Notes under the pieces: generated by a model
Database searches by the model: none
The model's input: the letters and a program-made list of their open reading frames with translations, nothing else
What the model was told of the DNA's origin: nothing
NCBI RefSeq assembly: GCF_000430685.1
Contig: NZ_AUMM01000003.1
Coordinates: forward strand, 122,624-186,623
Reading direction: 5' to 3'
DNA: 64,000 nt
Origin: Tuberibacillus calidus DSM 17572
Lineage (GTDB): Bacteria > Bacillota > Bacilli > Bacillales > Sporolactobacillaceae
Shown: piece by piece, positions 49,501 through 58,954 of the stretch
Numbering within the stretch: the first letter of the stretch is position 1
Layout of the letters: every line of letters starts with the position of its first letter
Translations under genes and position numbers: made by a program

Positions 49501-49732
49501 AAGGGTGTTTAGCGGAACTTGTTGCGCCATATTGAACATTCCAACAGAAGGTAAGCGCCCGCATACATTCGGCTTTCAATTAAGGGCGCTTGCTACAGAA
49601 CATCATATCCCTCTTTTTACGTGTATCGAGACAATGGAACTTATTTGGAAATACAAACCGGATAAAGAAAATCATGAACCTTTTGTTTTACCGCTCGCGA
49701 GTTATCGCATGAGAACATTTCAAAACGCCTAA
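46508..49732 (+). CDS. carB: Carbamoyl-phosphate synthase large subunit (arginine-specific)
   Basis: 1074 residues from ATG 46508 (AGGTGGGA 6 nt upstream; GTG 46496 would add four residues). Two homologous ATP-grasp halves: [20 protein letters not shown] at the start and [20 protein letters not shown] near 560; [15 protein letters not shown] and [15 protein letters not shown] are the matching metal sites. The C-terminal MGS-like allosteric domain (about 930-1074) is complete, while the arginine CarB of B. subtilis is shorter (about 1030). It overlaps carA by 17 nt. Confidence 0.95.
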   Translation: [1074 protein letters not shown]

Positions 49733-49747
49733 AGGGAGTGTGACACT

Positions 49748-50719
49748 TTGTACAAAGGATTCGTGAATCAACCCGATTGGGATGCTCTGGATTGGACGGA
49801 AAAGGATTTTTTAACGATTGGTCAATTCGGTTCTGAGCAAATTTTATATTTATTGGACCAAGCTTTGGAAATGAAAGGACTTACGAAAAAAGGGATTCCT
49901 CACCCATTTCTAAAAGGGAAAGTCCTTGGCATGATCTTTGAAAAAGCTTCGACCCGCACGCGGGTATCTTTTGAAGTTGGGATGAAACAGTTAGGTGGGG
50001 ATGCGATTTTCTTAAGTGCAAAAGACATTCAATTAGGCCGCGGCGAAACGATTGAGGATACAGCAAAAGTGCTCTCTCGGTATGTGGATGGGTTAATGAT
50101 CCGGACTTTTGCTCATACCACAATTGAAACATTTGCCCAAAACGCATCTGTTCCCGTCATCAATGGGTTAACCGATCTCCATCACCCCACGCAAGTCATG
50201 GCGGATTTATTGACGATTTATGAACATAAAGGGCGATTATCCGGTCTAAAAATGTGTTATATCGGTGACGGGAATAACAATATGTGCCACTCCTTGCTTG
50301 AAGGGGCTGCCGCAGTTGGAATGGATTTAACTGTTGCCAGTCCTCAGGGGTATGAGCCGAATTTGCAAATTATCGAACAAGCCAAAAAAACTGGACAGAA
50401 CAATGGCTGTCAGATTCTGTTCACCCATTCTCCCGAAGAAGCGATGGAAAAGGCGGATGTCGTCGTCACAGATGTATGGACCAGCATGGGGCAAGAGGAG
50501 GAAGCTGATGAGCGGAAAAAAGCGTTTCATGCCTTTCAAGTCAATCGCGAACTTTGTGCATTCGCTCAACCTGATTTTATCTTCTTGCATTGTCTACCTG
50601 CGCATAGAGGGGAAGAGGTCACATCCGAGATCATCGATGGCCCGCATTCTGTCGTCTTTGATGAGGCGGAAAACCGCCTGCATGCCCAAAAAGCAATTTT
50701 AAAAGTGCTCATGCAGTAA
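49748..50719 (+). CDS. argF: Ornithine carbamoyltransferase
   Basis: 323 residues from TTG 49748 (AAAGGGAG upstream). The carbamoyl-phosphate loop STRTR is at 68-72, [12 protein letters not shown] binds ornithine, and [11 protein letters not shown] (281 onward) has the active-site cysteine. It makes citrulline. The biosynthetic role follows from its position after carAB. Confidence 0.96.
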   Translation: MYKGFVNQPDWDALDWTEKDFLTIGQFGSEQILYLLDQALEMKGLTKKGIPHPFLKGKVLGMIFEKASTRTRVSFEVGMKQLGGDAIFLSAKDIQLGRGETIEDTAKVLSRYVDGLMIRTFAHTTIETFAQNASVPVINGLTDLHHPTQVMADLLTIYEHKGRLSGLKMCYIGDGNNNMCHSLLEGAAAVGMDLTVASPQGYEPNLQIIEQAKKTGQNNGCQILFTHSPEEAMEKADVVVTDVWTSMGQEEEADERKKAFHAFQVNRELCAFAQPDFIFLHCLPAHRGEEVTSEIIDGPHSVVFDEAENRLHAQKAILKVLMQ

Positions 50720-50759
50720 CGATAGTTTAAACATTCATGTAAAAAGGAGATGTTTTAGG

Positions 50760-51980
50760 ATGGCAAAAGAAAAAGTTGTTTTAGCTTATTCCGGCGGTTT
50801 GGATACGAGTGTTTCAGTCAAATGGCTTCAAGAAAAATACGGATATGATGTGATTTGCCTTGGGTTAGACGTCGGTGAAGGCAAAGACTTGGAAGCCATT
50901 AAGAAAAAAGCGCTTCAAGTCGGGGCGATTAAAGCGATCACTATCGATGCCAAAGACTTATTGGCTCAAGAATACATTTTACCGGCATTAAAAGCGAATG
51001 CCTTATACGAAGGGAAGTATCCAATCTCTTCAGCGCTTTCCAGACCGCTAATTTCTAAGCTATTAGTTGAAGTGGCTGAAAAAGAAGGGGCCACCGCTGT
51101 TGCCCATGGCTGTACAGGCAAGGGAAATGACCAAGTTCGTTTCGAAGTATCCGTTCAAGCCCTTAATCCACACTTAAAAGTGATTGCGCCAGTCCGGGAA
51201 TGGGGCATGACGAGGGATGAAGAAATCGCCTATGCCGAAAAGCACGGCATTCCGATTCCGGTCGATCTGGATAATCCTTTTTCGATTGACGCGAACATCT
51301 GGGGGCGGGCGTGTGAAGCGGGCGTCTTAGAAAATCCATGGGCGGAAGCGCCTGAGGAAGCCTTTGACTGGACGAATCCGATACATTTAACACCGGATGA
51401 GCCAGAATATGTTGAGATCACTTTTAAGGAAGGCGTGCCGGTCGCCTTAAATGATGAAGAAATGCCGCTCGTTCAGCTCATCGAAACTTTGAATGAAAAA
51501 GGCGGATTGCATGGTATCGGACGGATTGACCATATAGAAAATCGTTTAGTCGGCATTAAATCGCGGGAAGTATATGAAAACCCGGCTGCACTCATTTTAA
51601 TCAACGCTCACAAAGAACTTGAATTTTTAACCCATCCTCGGGAAGTGACGCAGTTTAAATCATTGGTTGATCAACATATGGCGAAAATCATTTACGAAGG
51701 CCTATGGTATTCGCCGCTCAAAAATGCTTTAGATGCTTTTATCAATGAAACGCAAAAAGTCGTGACTGGAAAAGTGCGCGTCAAGCTCTTTAAAGGCACG
51801 CACATGGTGGTCGGCCGCATGTCTCAACACAGTTTGTATAATGAAGATCTCGCGACTTATACCAAGGGGGATGCCTTTGATCACCATGCGGCGGTTGGCT
51901 TTATTAAGTTGTGGGGACTTCCGACAAAAGTTTACGCTGAAGTGCACAAGAAGGATTCCCAGGAGGTCCAAAGCCAATGA
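50760..51980 (+). CDS. argG: Argininosuccinate synthase
   Basis: 406 residues. The PP-loop [18 protein letters not shown] binds [18 protein letters not shown] and [12 protein letters not shown] are conserved. It joins citrulline and aspartate. In B. subtilis argGH is a separate operon; here only 40 nt and no terminator separate argF and argG, so all nine genes are probably one unit. The ribosome site is AAGGAGATG. Confidence 0.96.
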   Translation: MAKEKVVLAYSGGLDTSVSVKWLQEKYGYDVICLGLDVGEGKDLEAIKKKALQVGAIKAITIDAKDLLAQEYILPALKANALYEGKYPISSALSRPLISKLLVEVAEKEGATAVAHGCTGKGNDQVRFEVSVQALNPHLKVIAPVREWGMTRDEEIAYAEKHGIPIPVDLDNPFSIDANIWGRACEAGVLENPWAEAPEEAFDWTNPIHLTPDEPEYVEITFKEGVPVALNDEEMPLVQLIETLNEKGGLHGIGRIDHIENRLVGIKSREVYENPAALILINAHKELEFLTHPREVTQFKSLVDQHMAKIIYEGLWYSPLKNALDAFINETQKVVTGKVRVKLFKGTHMVVGRMSQHSLYNEDLATYTKGDAFDHHAAVGFIKLWGLPTKVYAEVHKKDSQEVQSQ

Positions 51981-53356
51981 ATAAGCTGTGGGGCGGCCGT
52001 TTTCAGAAAGAAACGAATCAATTAGTCGAAGAATTTACCGCATCGATTACTTTTGACCAACAATTGGCGATGGAAGATATTGAAGGAAGTCTGGCCCACG
52101 TGGAAATGCTCGGTGCGTGCGGCATTTTAGATACAGAGGATGTACAAAAGATACAAACCGGGTTAAAAACGATTAAACAAAGAATAGAAAGACACGAAGT
52201 CGAATTTCTCATCGAGCATGAAGATATTCATATGAACATCGAAAAGCTTTTGCTTGATGAAATCGGCACTGTTGGCGGCAAACTTCATACCGCAAGGAGC
52301 CGCAATGACCAAGTGGCAACCGATATGCATCTTTATCTTCGCAACCAAACCAAATCACTCATTCATTTATTAGAAAATGTGCAGGAAGCAATATTATCAC
52401 AAGCGAAGAAAAATGTGGGGACGGTTTTACCGGGGTATACGCATTTACAGAGGGCGCAACCCGTCTCGTTTGCTCACCATTTACTTGCCTATTTTTGGAT
52501 GTTTGAGCGCGATAAAGAAAGATTAAAAGATAGTCTTAAACGGATCAACTGGTTGCCGCTTGGCGCAGGCGCCTTGGCGGGAACGACTTATCCAACCAAT
52601 CCGGACCTGGTTCGTGAACAATTAGGTTTTGAACGGGTCTATCCGAATAGCATGGATGCCGTCAGTGATCGCGATTTCATCGTTGAATTTTTAGCGAACG
52701 CCTCACTCATCATGGTTCACATTTCAAGGCTTTCAGAGGAACTCGTCATTTGGAGCAGCCAAGAATTTCAATTTATTGAGCTGGATGATTCGTTTTGCAC
52801 AGGTTCAAGCATCATGCCGCAGAAAAAGAACCCCGATGTTCCTGAGCTTCTGAGAGGAAAAACCGGACGGGTATTCGGAAATTTGATCGGCCTTTTAACC
52901 GTTTTAAAGGGTTTACCTCTCGCGTATAACAAAGATTTGCAAGAAGATAAGGAAGGCATGTTTGATACCGTTAAAACCTTGCAAGGTTCATTAAGGCTGC
53001 TTGCCCCGTTGTTAGATACCATGTCCGTCAATAAAGAACAAATGCGGCGGGCTGTGGCTCAGGACTACTCAAATGCCACCGACCTTGCGGATTATTTGGC
53101 GGAAAAGGGGCTTGCATTCCGCGAAGCACATGCCATCATCGGAAAGATTGTCTATTATGCGATTCAAAAAGGAAAATTTTTAAATGAATTACCGCTCGAA
53201 GACTACCGGTCATTCAGCCCGCTTTTTGCCGAAGATCTTTACCGTATTCTCGAACCGGAACATGTCGTCGGTGCGCGGAAAAACTACGGCGCAACCGCTC
53301 CCGAACGTGTCCTAGAGCAAATCCAGCTCGCTCAGCAATGTTTAAATCAACAATGA
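51977..53356 (+). CDS. argH: Argininosuccinate lyase
   Basis: 459 residues. [20 protein letters not shown] at the N-terminus, [18 protein letters not shown], and the fumarase-family signature [12 protein letters not shown] with the catalytic serine. It releases arginine and fumarate. It overlaps argG by 4 nt (ATGA) and is followed by the operon terminator. Confidence 0.96.
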   Translation: MNKLWGGRFQKETNQLVEEFTASITFDQQLAMEDIEGSLAHVEMLGACGILDTEDVQKIQTGLKTIKQRIERHEVEFLIEHEDIHMNIEKLLLDEIGTVGGKLHTARSRNDQVATDMHLYLRNQTKSLIHLLENVQEAILSQAKKNVGTVLPGYTHLQRAQPVSFAHHLLAYFWMFERDKERLKDSLKRINWLPLGAGALAGTTYPTNPDLVREQLGFERVYPNSMDAVSDRDFIVEFLANASLIMVHISRLSEELVIWSSQEFQFIELDDSFCTGSSIMPQKKNPDVPELLRGKTGRVFGNLIGLLTVLKGLPLAYNKDLQEDKEGMFDTVKTLQGSLRLLAPLLDTMSVNKEQMRRAVAQDYSNATDLADYLAEKGLAFREAHAIIGKIVYYAIQKGKFLNELPLEDYRSFSPLFAEDLYRILEPEHVVGARKNYGATAPERVLEQIQLAQQCLNQQ

Positions 53357-53357
53357 C

Positions 53358-53388
53358 ACGCTCAGGCGAAAGCTTGGGCGTTTTTTAT
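53358..53388 (+). terminator. Terminator of the arginine operon
   Basis: ACGCTCAGG and CTTGGGCGT form a 9-bp stem (with G-T pairs) around CGAAAG, followed by TTTTTTATTT. Confidence 0.85.
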
Positions 53389-53507
53389 TTGTTCCTTTGA
53401 ATAAACCCGATGTTTCTCATATGGTCTGAATCACGATCGCAACACTGATCCAGGAACCAGCAGATTTATTATATAGGGATCCTTATTTTAGTTCACCCAA
53501 ACGAAAA

Positions 53508-53535
53508 AGCACACGATGTTCATCGCGTGCTTCTT
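53508..53535 (-). terminator. Terminator of the small minus-strand gene
   Basis: On the minus strand AAGCACGCGATG pairs with CATCGTGTGCTT, with a short loop and a CTTTTTCG tail, directly after the stop at 53540. Confidence 0.8.
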
Positions 53536-53539
53536 GACA

Positions 53540-53743
53540 TTACACTTCCTTTACGGTGAGCCCTCCCGCTTTATTTCCGTGCATGACATAGTACAATGCG
53601 ATACAAGCGAGAACGACGATGCCCATGGTAGAAGAAATTTTTTCAGGCTCGCATAAAGACAGCAATGTCTTCAATCTAACTTTCGGAACCTCGTTTTTAT
53701 AAAGATTTCTTAAAGGTTCCGCTTTTTGTTTGTCATTTACCAC
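53540..53743 (-). CDS. 67-residue protein with one membrane helix; not recognised
   Basis: 67 residues from GTG 53743. Residues 1-35 are charged (VNDKQKAEPLRNLYKNEVPK); ISSTMGIVVLACIALYYVM is a single predicted membrane helix, followed by HGNKAGGLTVKEV. No good ribosome site precedes the GTG, which lowers confidence, but the terminator directly behind the stop supports a real transcript. It is divergent from pncB, with a palindrome between them. Function unknown. Confidence 0.45.
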   Translation of the reverse strand: MVNDKQKAEPLRNLYKNEVPKVRLKTLLSLCEPEKISSTMGIVVLACIALYYVMHGNKAGGLTVKEV

Positions 53744-53790
53744 ATGAATGTGGGATGATGATCAAGGTATAACTTTTGCGTTTTCACATC

Positions 53791-53810
53791 AAATTAGTAC
53801 ATACTAATTT
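53791..53810. repeat. 20-bp inverted repeat between the small gene and pncB (operator candidate)
   Basis: AAATTAGTA and TACTAATTT are perfect 9-bp arms around CA. Position between divergent genes, about 65 nt before pncB, suggests a repressor site. The TTAGTA-TACTAA pattern resembles HxlR/MarR-type operators; no NiaR-like box is seen. Confidence 0.55.
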
Positions 53811-53874
53811 TAACGCCTATATCTTCTAAAATCGGACAATACATAGATCGAATGGTTTTTATGGGGGGTCCTTT

Positions 53875-55344
53875 ATGGGAAACTTTCTAGATGATAGTTT
53901 AGTTCTTCACACAGATTTATACCAAATAAATATGGCGGAAACATATTGGCGCGATGGCTTCAACAATCGGAAAGCGGTCTTTGAAATATATTTTCGTAAA
54001 ATGCCCTTTGGAAATGGCTACGCCGTCTTTGCTGGACTTGAAAGGGTCATCGATTTTCTTGAACACTTTCGCTTCACCGAAACGGATATCGACTACTTAA
54101 CCGATTTAGGCTATTCCAAAGACTACATTGATTATTTAAAAACACTCCGCTTTACAGGAACGCTATATTCCATGAAAGAAGGGGAAGTGGTCTTTGCGAA
54201 TGAGCCGTTAATGCGCATTGAGGCGCCGATTGTTGAGGCCATTTTACTGGAGACTCCGCTTTTAAATATCATTAACTACCAAACACTTATTGCGACGAAA
54301 GCATCCAGAATTAAAGAAGTTATCGGGGAGGAAAGCGCCTTTGAATTTGGCACTCGCCGAGCCCAAGAAATGGATGCTGCCATTTGGGGAACGCGGGCGG
54401 CCTATATTGCTGGTTTTGATGGCACTTCCAATGTCAGAGCGGGTAAAATCTTTGGCATTCCGGTCGTCGGTACCCATGCGCATTCTTTAGTACAAGCTTA
54501 TCGTGACGAATATACAGCGTTTAAAAAATATGCCGAGTCACATAAAGACTGTGTATTTCTCGTCGATACGTATGATACGTTGCGTTCCGGGGTGCCTAAC
54601 GCCATTCGTGTGGCAAGGGAAATGGGCGATGCCATCAATTTTATCGGCATCCGCTTAGACAGTGGCGATTTGGCCTATTTATCTAAAAAGGCACGGAAAA
54701 TGCTCGATGAGGCAGGCTTTCTGAATGCCAAAATCACCGCATCAGGGGATCTCGACGAAGATACGATTCTCAGTTTAAAAGCACAAGGGGCTAAAATCGA
54801 TAATTGGGGAATTGGCACGAAATTGATTACCGCCTACGATCAGCCGGCATTAGGCGCCGTTTATAAAATGGTGGCCATTGAGGATGAACTGGGCAAGATG
54901 CGTGATACCATAAAAATTAGCGCCAATCCGGAAAAAGTATCGACCCCCGGTTTGAAAAAGGTATATCGAATTATCAATAAACGAAACGGTAAATCCGAAG
55001 GTGACTACATTACTTTGGAATACGAACAACCGGAAAAGCAAAAACGGTTGGAGATGTTCCATCCCGTGCATACCTTCATTAGCAAAACTGTCACGAATTT
55101 TGAAGCGAGGGATCTACACTCCCTTATATTTGAAAACGGTCGCCGCGTATATGATACGCCGGGAATTGAGGACATCCGGCAGTTCGTCAATGATAATCTC
55201 GAGTTATTATGGGATGAGTATAAACGCCATCGGATGCCGGAAGAGTATCCAGTGGATTTGAGTGAAGCATGCTGGCATAATAAAATGAAAAACATTGAGA
55301 AAGTCAAGGAGAAAGTGGCGGCGATGCTCGCTTGTGAAGAATGA
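53875..55344 (+). CDS. pncB: Nicotinate phosphoribosyltransferase
   Basis: 489 residues, as B. subtilis YueK. LVLHTDLYQINMAETYWRDG, FEFGTRRAQEMDAA, GTSNVRAGKIFGIPVVGTHA and DTYDTLRSGVPNAI are NAPRT signatures; IRLDSGDLAYLSKK binds the phosphoribosyl group. It makes nicotinate mononucleotide from nicotinate and PRPP for NAD salvage. GGGGGGTCC lies 5 nt before the ATG. The gene downstream (55405) may be co-transcribed. Confidence 0.96.
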   Translation: MGNFLDDSLVLHTDLYQINMAETYWRDGFNNRKAVFEIYFRKMPFGNGYAVFAGLERVIDFLEHFRFTETDIDYLTDLGYSKDYIDYLKTLRFTGTLYSMKEGEVVFANEPLMRIEAPIVEAILLETPLLNIINYQTLIATKASRIKEVIGEESAFEFGTRRAQEMDAAIWGTRAAYIAGFDGTSNVRAGKIFGIPVVGTHAHSLVQAYRDEYTAFKKYAESHKDCVFLVDTYDTLRSGVPNAIRVAREMGDAINFIGIRLDSGDLAYLSKKARKMLDEAGFLNAKITASGDLDEDTILSLKAQGAKIDNWGIGTKLITAYDQPALGAVYKMVAIEDELGKMRDTIKISANPEKVSTPGLKKVYRIINKRNGKSEGDYITLEYEQPEKQKRLEMFHPVHTFISKTVTNFEARDLHSLIFENGRRVYDTPGIEDIRQFVNDNLELLWDEYKRHRMPEEYPVDLSEACWHNKMKNIEKVKEKVAAMLACEE

Positions 55345-55404
55345 TCCTCAGCCATAGATGGTTTTGCCACATTTAACGATATTTCTGATAGAGGGGGAAT
55401 ATAG

Positions 55405-55656
55405 GTGCTCACATTTTTAATTGTGGTTGCGGTCTTTATTGGCCTATTGGCTTTAGCAGGGACGCTTTATGCCGGTAAACAAGTCAATGCGTCGATGGAG
55501 AAAATGGATGTGGCAAGCCCAGAGGAACAGGAAAGATTGTTAAAAGCGAATTATTATAAAAATGCCAACTCGAACATCAAACTGATGGTGATGATTTACA
55601 GCATCCTTGTTCTTATTTTTGTTGTAGGACTTCTGATCTATGTTTTTATGAGTTAA
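55405..55656 (+). CDS. 83-residue membrane protein with two helices; function unknown
   Basis: 83 residues from GTG 55405 (GAGGGGGAATATAG upstream). LTFLIVVAVFIGLLALAGTL and MVMIYSILVLIFVVGLLIYV are membrane helices, flanking a charged loop (SMEKMDVASPEEQERLLKAN). It is 60 nt after pncB. No family is recognised; such two-helix proteins are widespread in Bacillales. Confidence 0.8.
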   Translation: MLTFLIVVAVFIGLLALAGTLYAGKQVNASMEKMDVASPEEQERLLKANYYKNANSNIKLMVMIYSILVLIFVVGLLIYVFMS

Positions 55657-55683
55657 AGCTATTTTGCTTAATAAAGTAAACTT

Positions 55684-55712
55684 GGCTCTGCCATACATGC
55701 AGAGCCTTAGTT
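55684..55712 (+). terminator. Terminator after the pncB unit
   Basis: GGCTCTGC / GCAGAGCC perfect 8-bp stem with a 7-nt loop; the T-run (TTAGTTGT) is poor. Confidence 0.6.
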
Positions 55713-55819
55713 GTCCTTATACTAGACTGAAAAATGAAATCCTTTCTAACCAGTACAAGTTTTGGGCGTTGCTGTGCTTCGTTGCCCGAACATGGTATAG
55801 GTTCTTACTCGTTGAAATA

Positions 55820-55852
55820 AAAGCTGCCATTTTTGTATAGGCGGCTTTTTTG
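55820..55852. terminator. Bidirectional terminator, mainly for guaC
   Basis: AAAGCTGCC pairs with GGCGGCTTT (one G-T pair), with T-rich DNA on both sides. On the minus strand it lies about 50 nt after the guaC stop. The remaining part of 55713-55900 shows no gene. Confidence 0.65.
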
Positions 55853-55900
55853 AATACGTGCGGTCTTTATTCGTCTATATCCATTTGAAGGATTTGTTTA

Positions 55901-56881
55901 TTACCATCGGTCGCCGTTAAAAATGGAGTTCTTAACAATGACATAATCAACGTTCCGTAAAGCGTTGAGCTCTCGACCTCCGGCATAGGATATGGCGGAT
56001 TGTAAATCTTCCTCCATCTCGGTTAATGTGTCCTGTAATTTTCCTTTGCATTCCACTAACATTTTTTTGCCTTCGACATTTCTTCTTTCGCCTTTTTGAA
56101 ATTCTGAGGCTGAACCAAAATATTCTTTATAGAACTTTCCGTCTTTTTCAATCATTTGCCCGGGTGATTCAACATGACCAGCAAATAAAGAGCCAATCAT
56201 GACCATGGAAGCGCCGAAGCGAATCGACTTGGCGATATCCCCGTGCGTGCGAATGCCGCCATCGGCAATAATCGGTTTACTCGCCGCTTTGGCACACCAG
56301 CGCAAGGCAGCCAACTGCCATCCTCCAGTGCCAAACCCTGTCTTAATTTTTGTTATGCAAACCTTACCGGGTCCAATCCCGACTTTCGTCGCATCGGCAC
56401 CAGCGTTTTCTAATTCCCGCACAGCCTCCGGCGTTCCAACATTTCCTGCAATGACAAAGCTTTCCGGTAGTCGGCTTTTTATGAATTGGATCATCTCGAT
56501 GACGGTATTGGCATGGCCATGTGCGATATCAATCGTTATATATTCCGGGACTATTTTTTCATCAGCTAATTGCTGGATAAAAGCGAATTCTTGTTCTTTG
56601 ACACCGACGCTAATAGACGCATACAAACCGCTTTCATGCATGTTTTTAATAAACGAAAGCCGTTTTTCAGGTTGGAATCGGTGCATAATATAGAAATAGC
56701 CGTTTTCTGCCAAATAACGGGCAATGTTTTCATCGATAATCGTTTGCATGTTGGCTGGAACAACTGGCAATCGGAAACGCCTTCCGCCAAAAGTAACAGA
56801 AGTATCGCATTCTTTGCGGCTTTTTACAATGCATTTTGCGGGGATGAGCTGTATATCTTCATAATCAAAGACATTTTCCAT
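55901..56881 (-). CDS. guaC: GMP reductase
   Basis: 326 residues from ATG 56881, with GAGGTG 6 nt upstream; this equals the B. subtilis GuaC length (ATG 56890 would add three residues). IMPDH/GMPR barrel with [39 protein letters not shown] (active-site Cys in GKVC) and [20 protein letters not shown]. No CBS domains, so not IMP dehydrogenase. It deaminates GMP to IMP with NADPH. It is alone between two terminators. Confidence 0.95.
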   Translation of the reverse strand: MENVFDYEDIQLIPAKCIVKSRKECDTSVTFGGRRFRLPVVPANMQTIIDENIARYLAENGYFYIMHRFQPEKRLSFIKNMHESGLYASISVGVKEQEFAFIQQLADEKIVPEYITIDIAHGHANTVIEMIQFIKSRLPESFVIAGNVGTPEAVRELENAGADATKVGIGPGKVCITKIKTGFGTGGWQLAALRWCAKAASKPIIADGGIRTHGDIAKSIRFGASMVMIGSLFAGHVESPGQMIEKDGKFYKEYFGSASEFQKGERRNVEGKKMLVECKGKLQDTLTEMEEDLQSAISYAGGRELNALRNVDYVIVKNSIFNGDRW

Positions 56882-57173
56882 GAAAAACACCTCTAAACAC
56901 GAATATTTTATTAGTAAACGGCAAAAATCGTTCGTCCGTATATAATTTACAGTATTTTTTAAATGAAGTCAAAGTTTAATGAGCGAAAATCGCACAAAGT
57001 TGATCCTCTTGTAAGCACATTATTTTTCAGCGTGCCGTTCTTATTACTATAATTAACTTTAATCGGATAATTTAGATGCAAAAATGTTAGCATCAGTAAA
57101 AAGACAATAATGGCATTCGCGGTTTTAAATAAGATGAGGGACAAATTCACTAGGAGAAAAGGTATGTGGTCTT

Positions 57174-58253
57174 ATGATGATGAAAAAGTATCGGCTTGAC
57201 CCAGCAAAAGGGCTTGAATTTGGCCTATATACATTGGGAGATCACCTCGCCAATCCTTATACCGGTGATCGGATCTCGGCCCAAAAGCGCCTTCAAGAAA
57301 TCATTGAGATGGCAAAACTTGCGGAACAAGCGGGTCTTGATTTTTTCAGTGTAGGGGAGAGCCATCAGGAATATTTCGCCACCCAAGCGCATTCCGTCGT
57401 TTTGGCTGCAATCGCCCAAGCGACATCTAAAATAAAAATTGGCAGCTCATCGACGATCATCAGCACGTCTGATCCCGTACGCGTCTATGAAGATTTTGCC
57501 ACCATCGATCTCATATCAGATGGTCGTTGCGAAATCATCTGCGGTCGGGCATCTCGAGTCGGTCTTTTTGAACTGCTCGGCTACAATCTGCGCGATTACG
57601 AAGAATTGTTCGAAGAAAAATTTGACTTATTGCTTAAGATTAACGAAGAAGAAGTCATCAACTGGAGCGGAGAGTTTCGCGCACCATTAAAAAACGCTAA
57701 GGTCATTCCGCGTCCGAAAAACGGGTATCTACCCATTTGGCGCGCTGTTGGTGGTACTCCGGCCAGCGCCATTAAAGCGGGTTACGCAGGCGTGCCGATG
57801 TTTATGGCGCATTTAGGTGGTCCAGCATCGGTTTTTAAACGGACGATTGATGCCTATCGCGAAGCGGCAAGAGAAGGAGGGCATGACCCATCCAAACTTC
57901 CAGTTGCCACTGCCGGATTCTTTTATGTAGCGGAGACCACGCAAGAAGCACTCAAAGAATATTATCCTCATATCAATGAAGGTATGAAACGAACAAACGG
58001 GCGAGGTTTTCCGAAACAATTGTGGGCACAAGGTGCCGATACACGGAGCATTATGAATGTCGGAAGCCCCCAACAAATCATTGAAAAAATTCTTTATCAA
58101 CATGAAATGTTCGGCCATCAGCGTTATATTGCTCAGTTAGATTTCGGCGGGGTGCCCTTCGATAAAATTAGAAAAAATATTGAAATCATCGGTACGGAGA
58201 TATTGCCCGCCATTCGAAAATACACCGCAAAAAAAGAGGGGGAAACCAAATGA
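57174..58253 (+). CDS. Luciferase-like (LLM) flavin-dependent monooxygenase, 2I7G/CE1758 type
   Basis: 359 residues. LEFGLYTLGDHLANPYTGD, FSVGESHQEYFATQAHSVVL, DPVRVYEDFATIDLISDGR, EIICGRASRVGLFELLGYNL and LPIWRAVGGTPASAIKAG are typical of the LLM subgroup represented by 2I7G/CE1758. The substrate is unknown. Such enzymes need reduced FMN from a partner, and the next gene encodes a flavin reductase that overlaps by 4 nt. ATG 57174 or the following ATGs are close alternatives. A TTTTCA-18-TATAAT element (57024-57053) may be the promoter; the 56882-57173 gap otherwise holds no gene. Confidence 0.9.
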   Translation: MMMKKYRLDPAKGLEFGLYTLGDHLANPYTGDRISAQKRLQEIIEMAKLAEQAGLDFFSVGESHQEYFATQAHSVVLAAIAQATSKIKIGSSSTIISTSDPVRVYEDFATIDLISDGRCEIICGRASRVGLFELLGYNLRDYEELFEEKFDLLLKINEEEVINWSGEFRAPLKNAKVIPRPKNGYLPIWRAVGGTPASAIKAGYAGVPMFMAHLGGPASVFKRTIDAYREAAREGGHDPSKLPVATAGFFYVAETTQEALKEYYPHINEGMKRTNGRGFPKQLWAQGADTRSIMNVGSPQQIIEKILYQHEMFGHQRYIAQLDFGGVPFDKIRKNIEIIGTEILPAIRKYTAKKEGETK

Positions 58254-58807
58254 AAATCGTCGGAATATCCGGATCCATTGTTGGCTCAAAAACAAGGACG
58301 GCAATGGATGTCACGATAAAAATCCTGAAGGAAAAATATCCGCACATCGATGTGACTTTACTTGATTTAGCAGATTTCCAAATCCAGTTTAGTGATGGAC
58401 GAAATTATTTGGATTATGAAGGCGATACGAAGTATGTCGCGCAAACCGTGATGGATGCCGATGCACTGATTCTCGGCACGCCGATCTTCCAAGCCTCGAT
58501 TCCCGCAACGTTGAAAAACATCTTTGATTTGCTGCCGGAAAAAGCGTTCCAAGATAAAGTCGTCAGCATGGTGGTCACAGCCGGTTCGGCCAAACATTTT
58601 TTAATTCCGGAACAACAACTTAAGCCGATTTTATCCTATATGAAAGCACAAATTGTGCAAACTTACGTCTATATCGAAGAAAAAGATTTCTTCCGCAAAG
58701 CCATTGTGAACGATGATATATTATTCCGTTTGGAACGGCTCGTGGAAGATACCGTGATGCTTACTGAAACATTTGCCAAAATACGCGAAGCCGCCTATGA
58801 CTTTTAA
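58250..58807 (+). CDS. NADPH-dependent FMN reductase
   Basis: 185 residues of flavodoxin-like fold: VGISGSIVGSKTRTAMD binds the FMN phosphate and LILGTPIFQASIPATLKN the ring. It starts on the ATGA overlapping the monooxygenase stop, with GGGGGA upstream. The two genes form a two-component monooxygenase, like SsuDE or MsuED. The sulphur-transport genes usual for those systems are not seen nearby. Confidence 0.9.
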   Translation: MKIVGISGSIVGSKTRTAMDVTIKILKEKYPHIDVTLLDLADFQIQFSDGRNYLDYEGDTKYVAQTVMDADALILGTPIFQASIPATLKNIFDLLPEKAFQDKVVSMVVTAGSAKHFLIPEQQLKPILSYMKAQIVQTYVYIEEKDFFRKAIVNDDILFRLERLVEDTVMLTETFAKIREAAYDF

Positions 58808-58821
58808 AAAGTAAAATGAAA

Positions 58822-58855
58822 AAACCATCCATGTCGATATCTAACAGGATGGTTT
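58822..58855. terminator. Convergent terminator between the flavin reductase and nitrite reductase genes
   Basis: AAACCATCC / GGATGGTTT perfect 9-bp stem. The T-run is best on the minus strand (TTTTTTCATTTT), so it mainly ends the nitrite-reductase-like gene. Confidence 0.7.
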
Positions 58856-58954
58856 ATCATGGAGAGTAAATGCTGGTAAAAACAGAAAGCGGTTTTTTAC
58901 AGCTCTTGTAAGGATATGACGTTGCGCTACATTCAGAAATGATGCGGCATAGGG

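Noticed and set aside
56893..56940. PurR-box-like elements upstream of guaC (CGAA at 56900, TTCG at 56931)
   Set aside because: Half-sites match the Bacillus PurR consensus only partly and the spacing is not convincing.
56959..57150. 63-codon minus-strand frame with a hydrophobic stretch
   Set aside because: No ribosome site before its GTG, and it occupies the guaC/monooxygenase intergenic promoter region; treated as chance.
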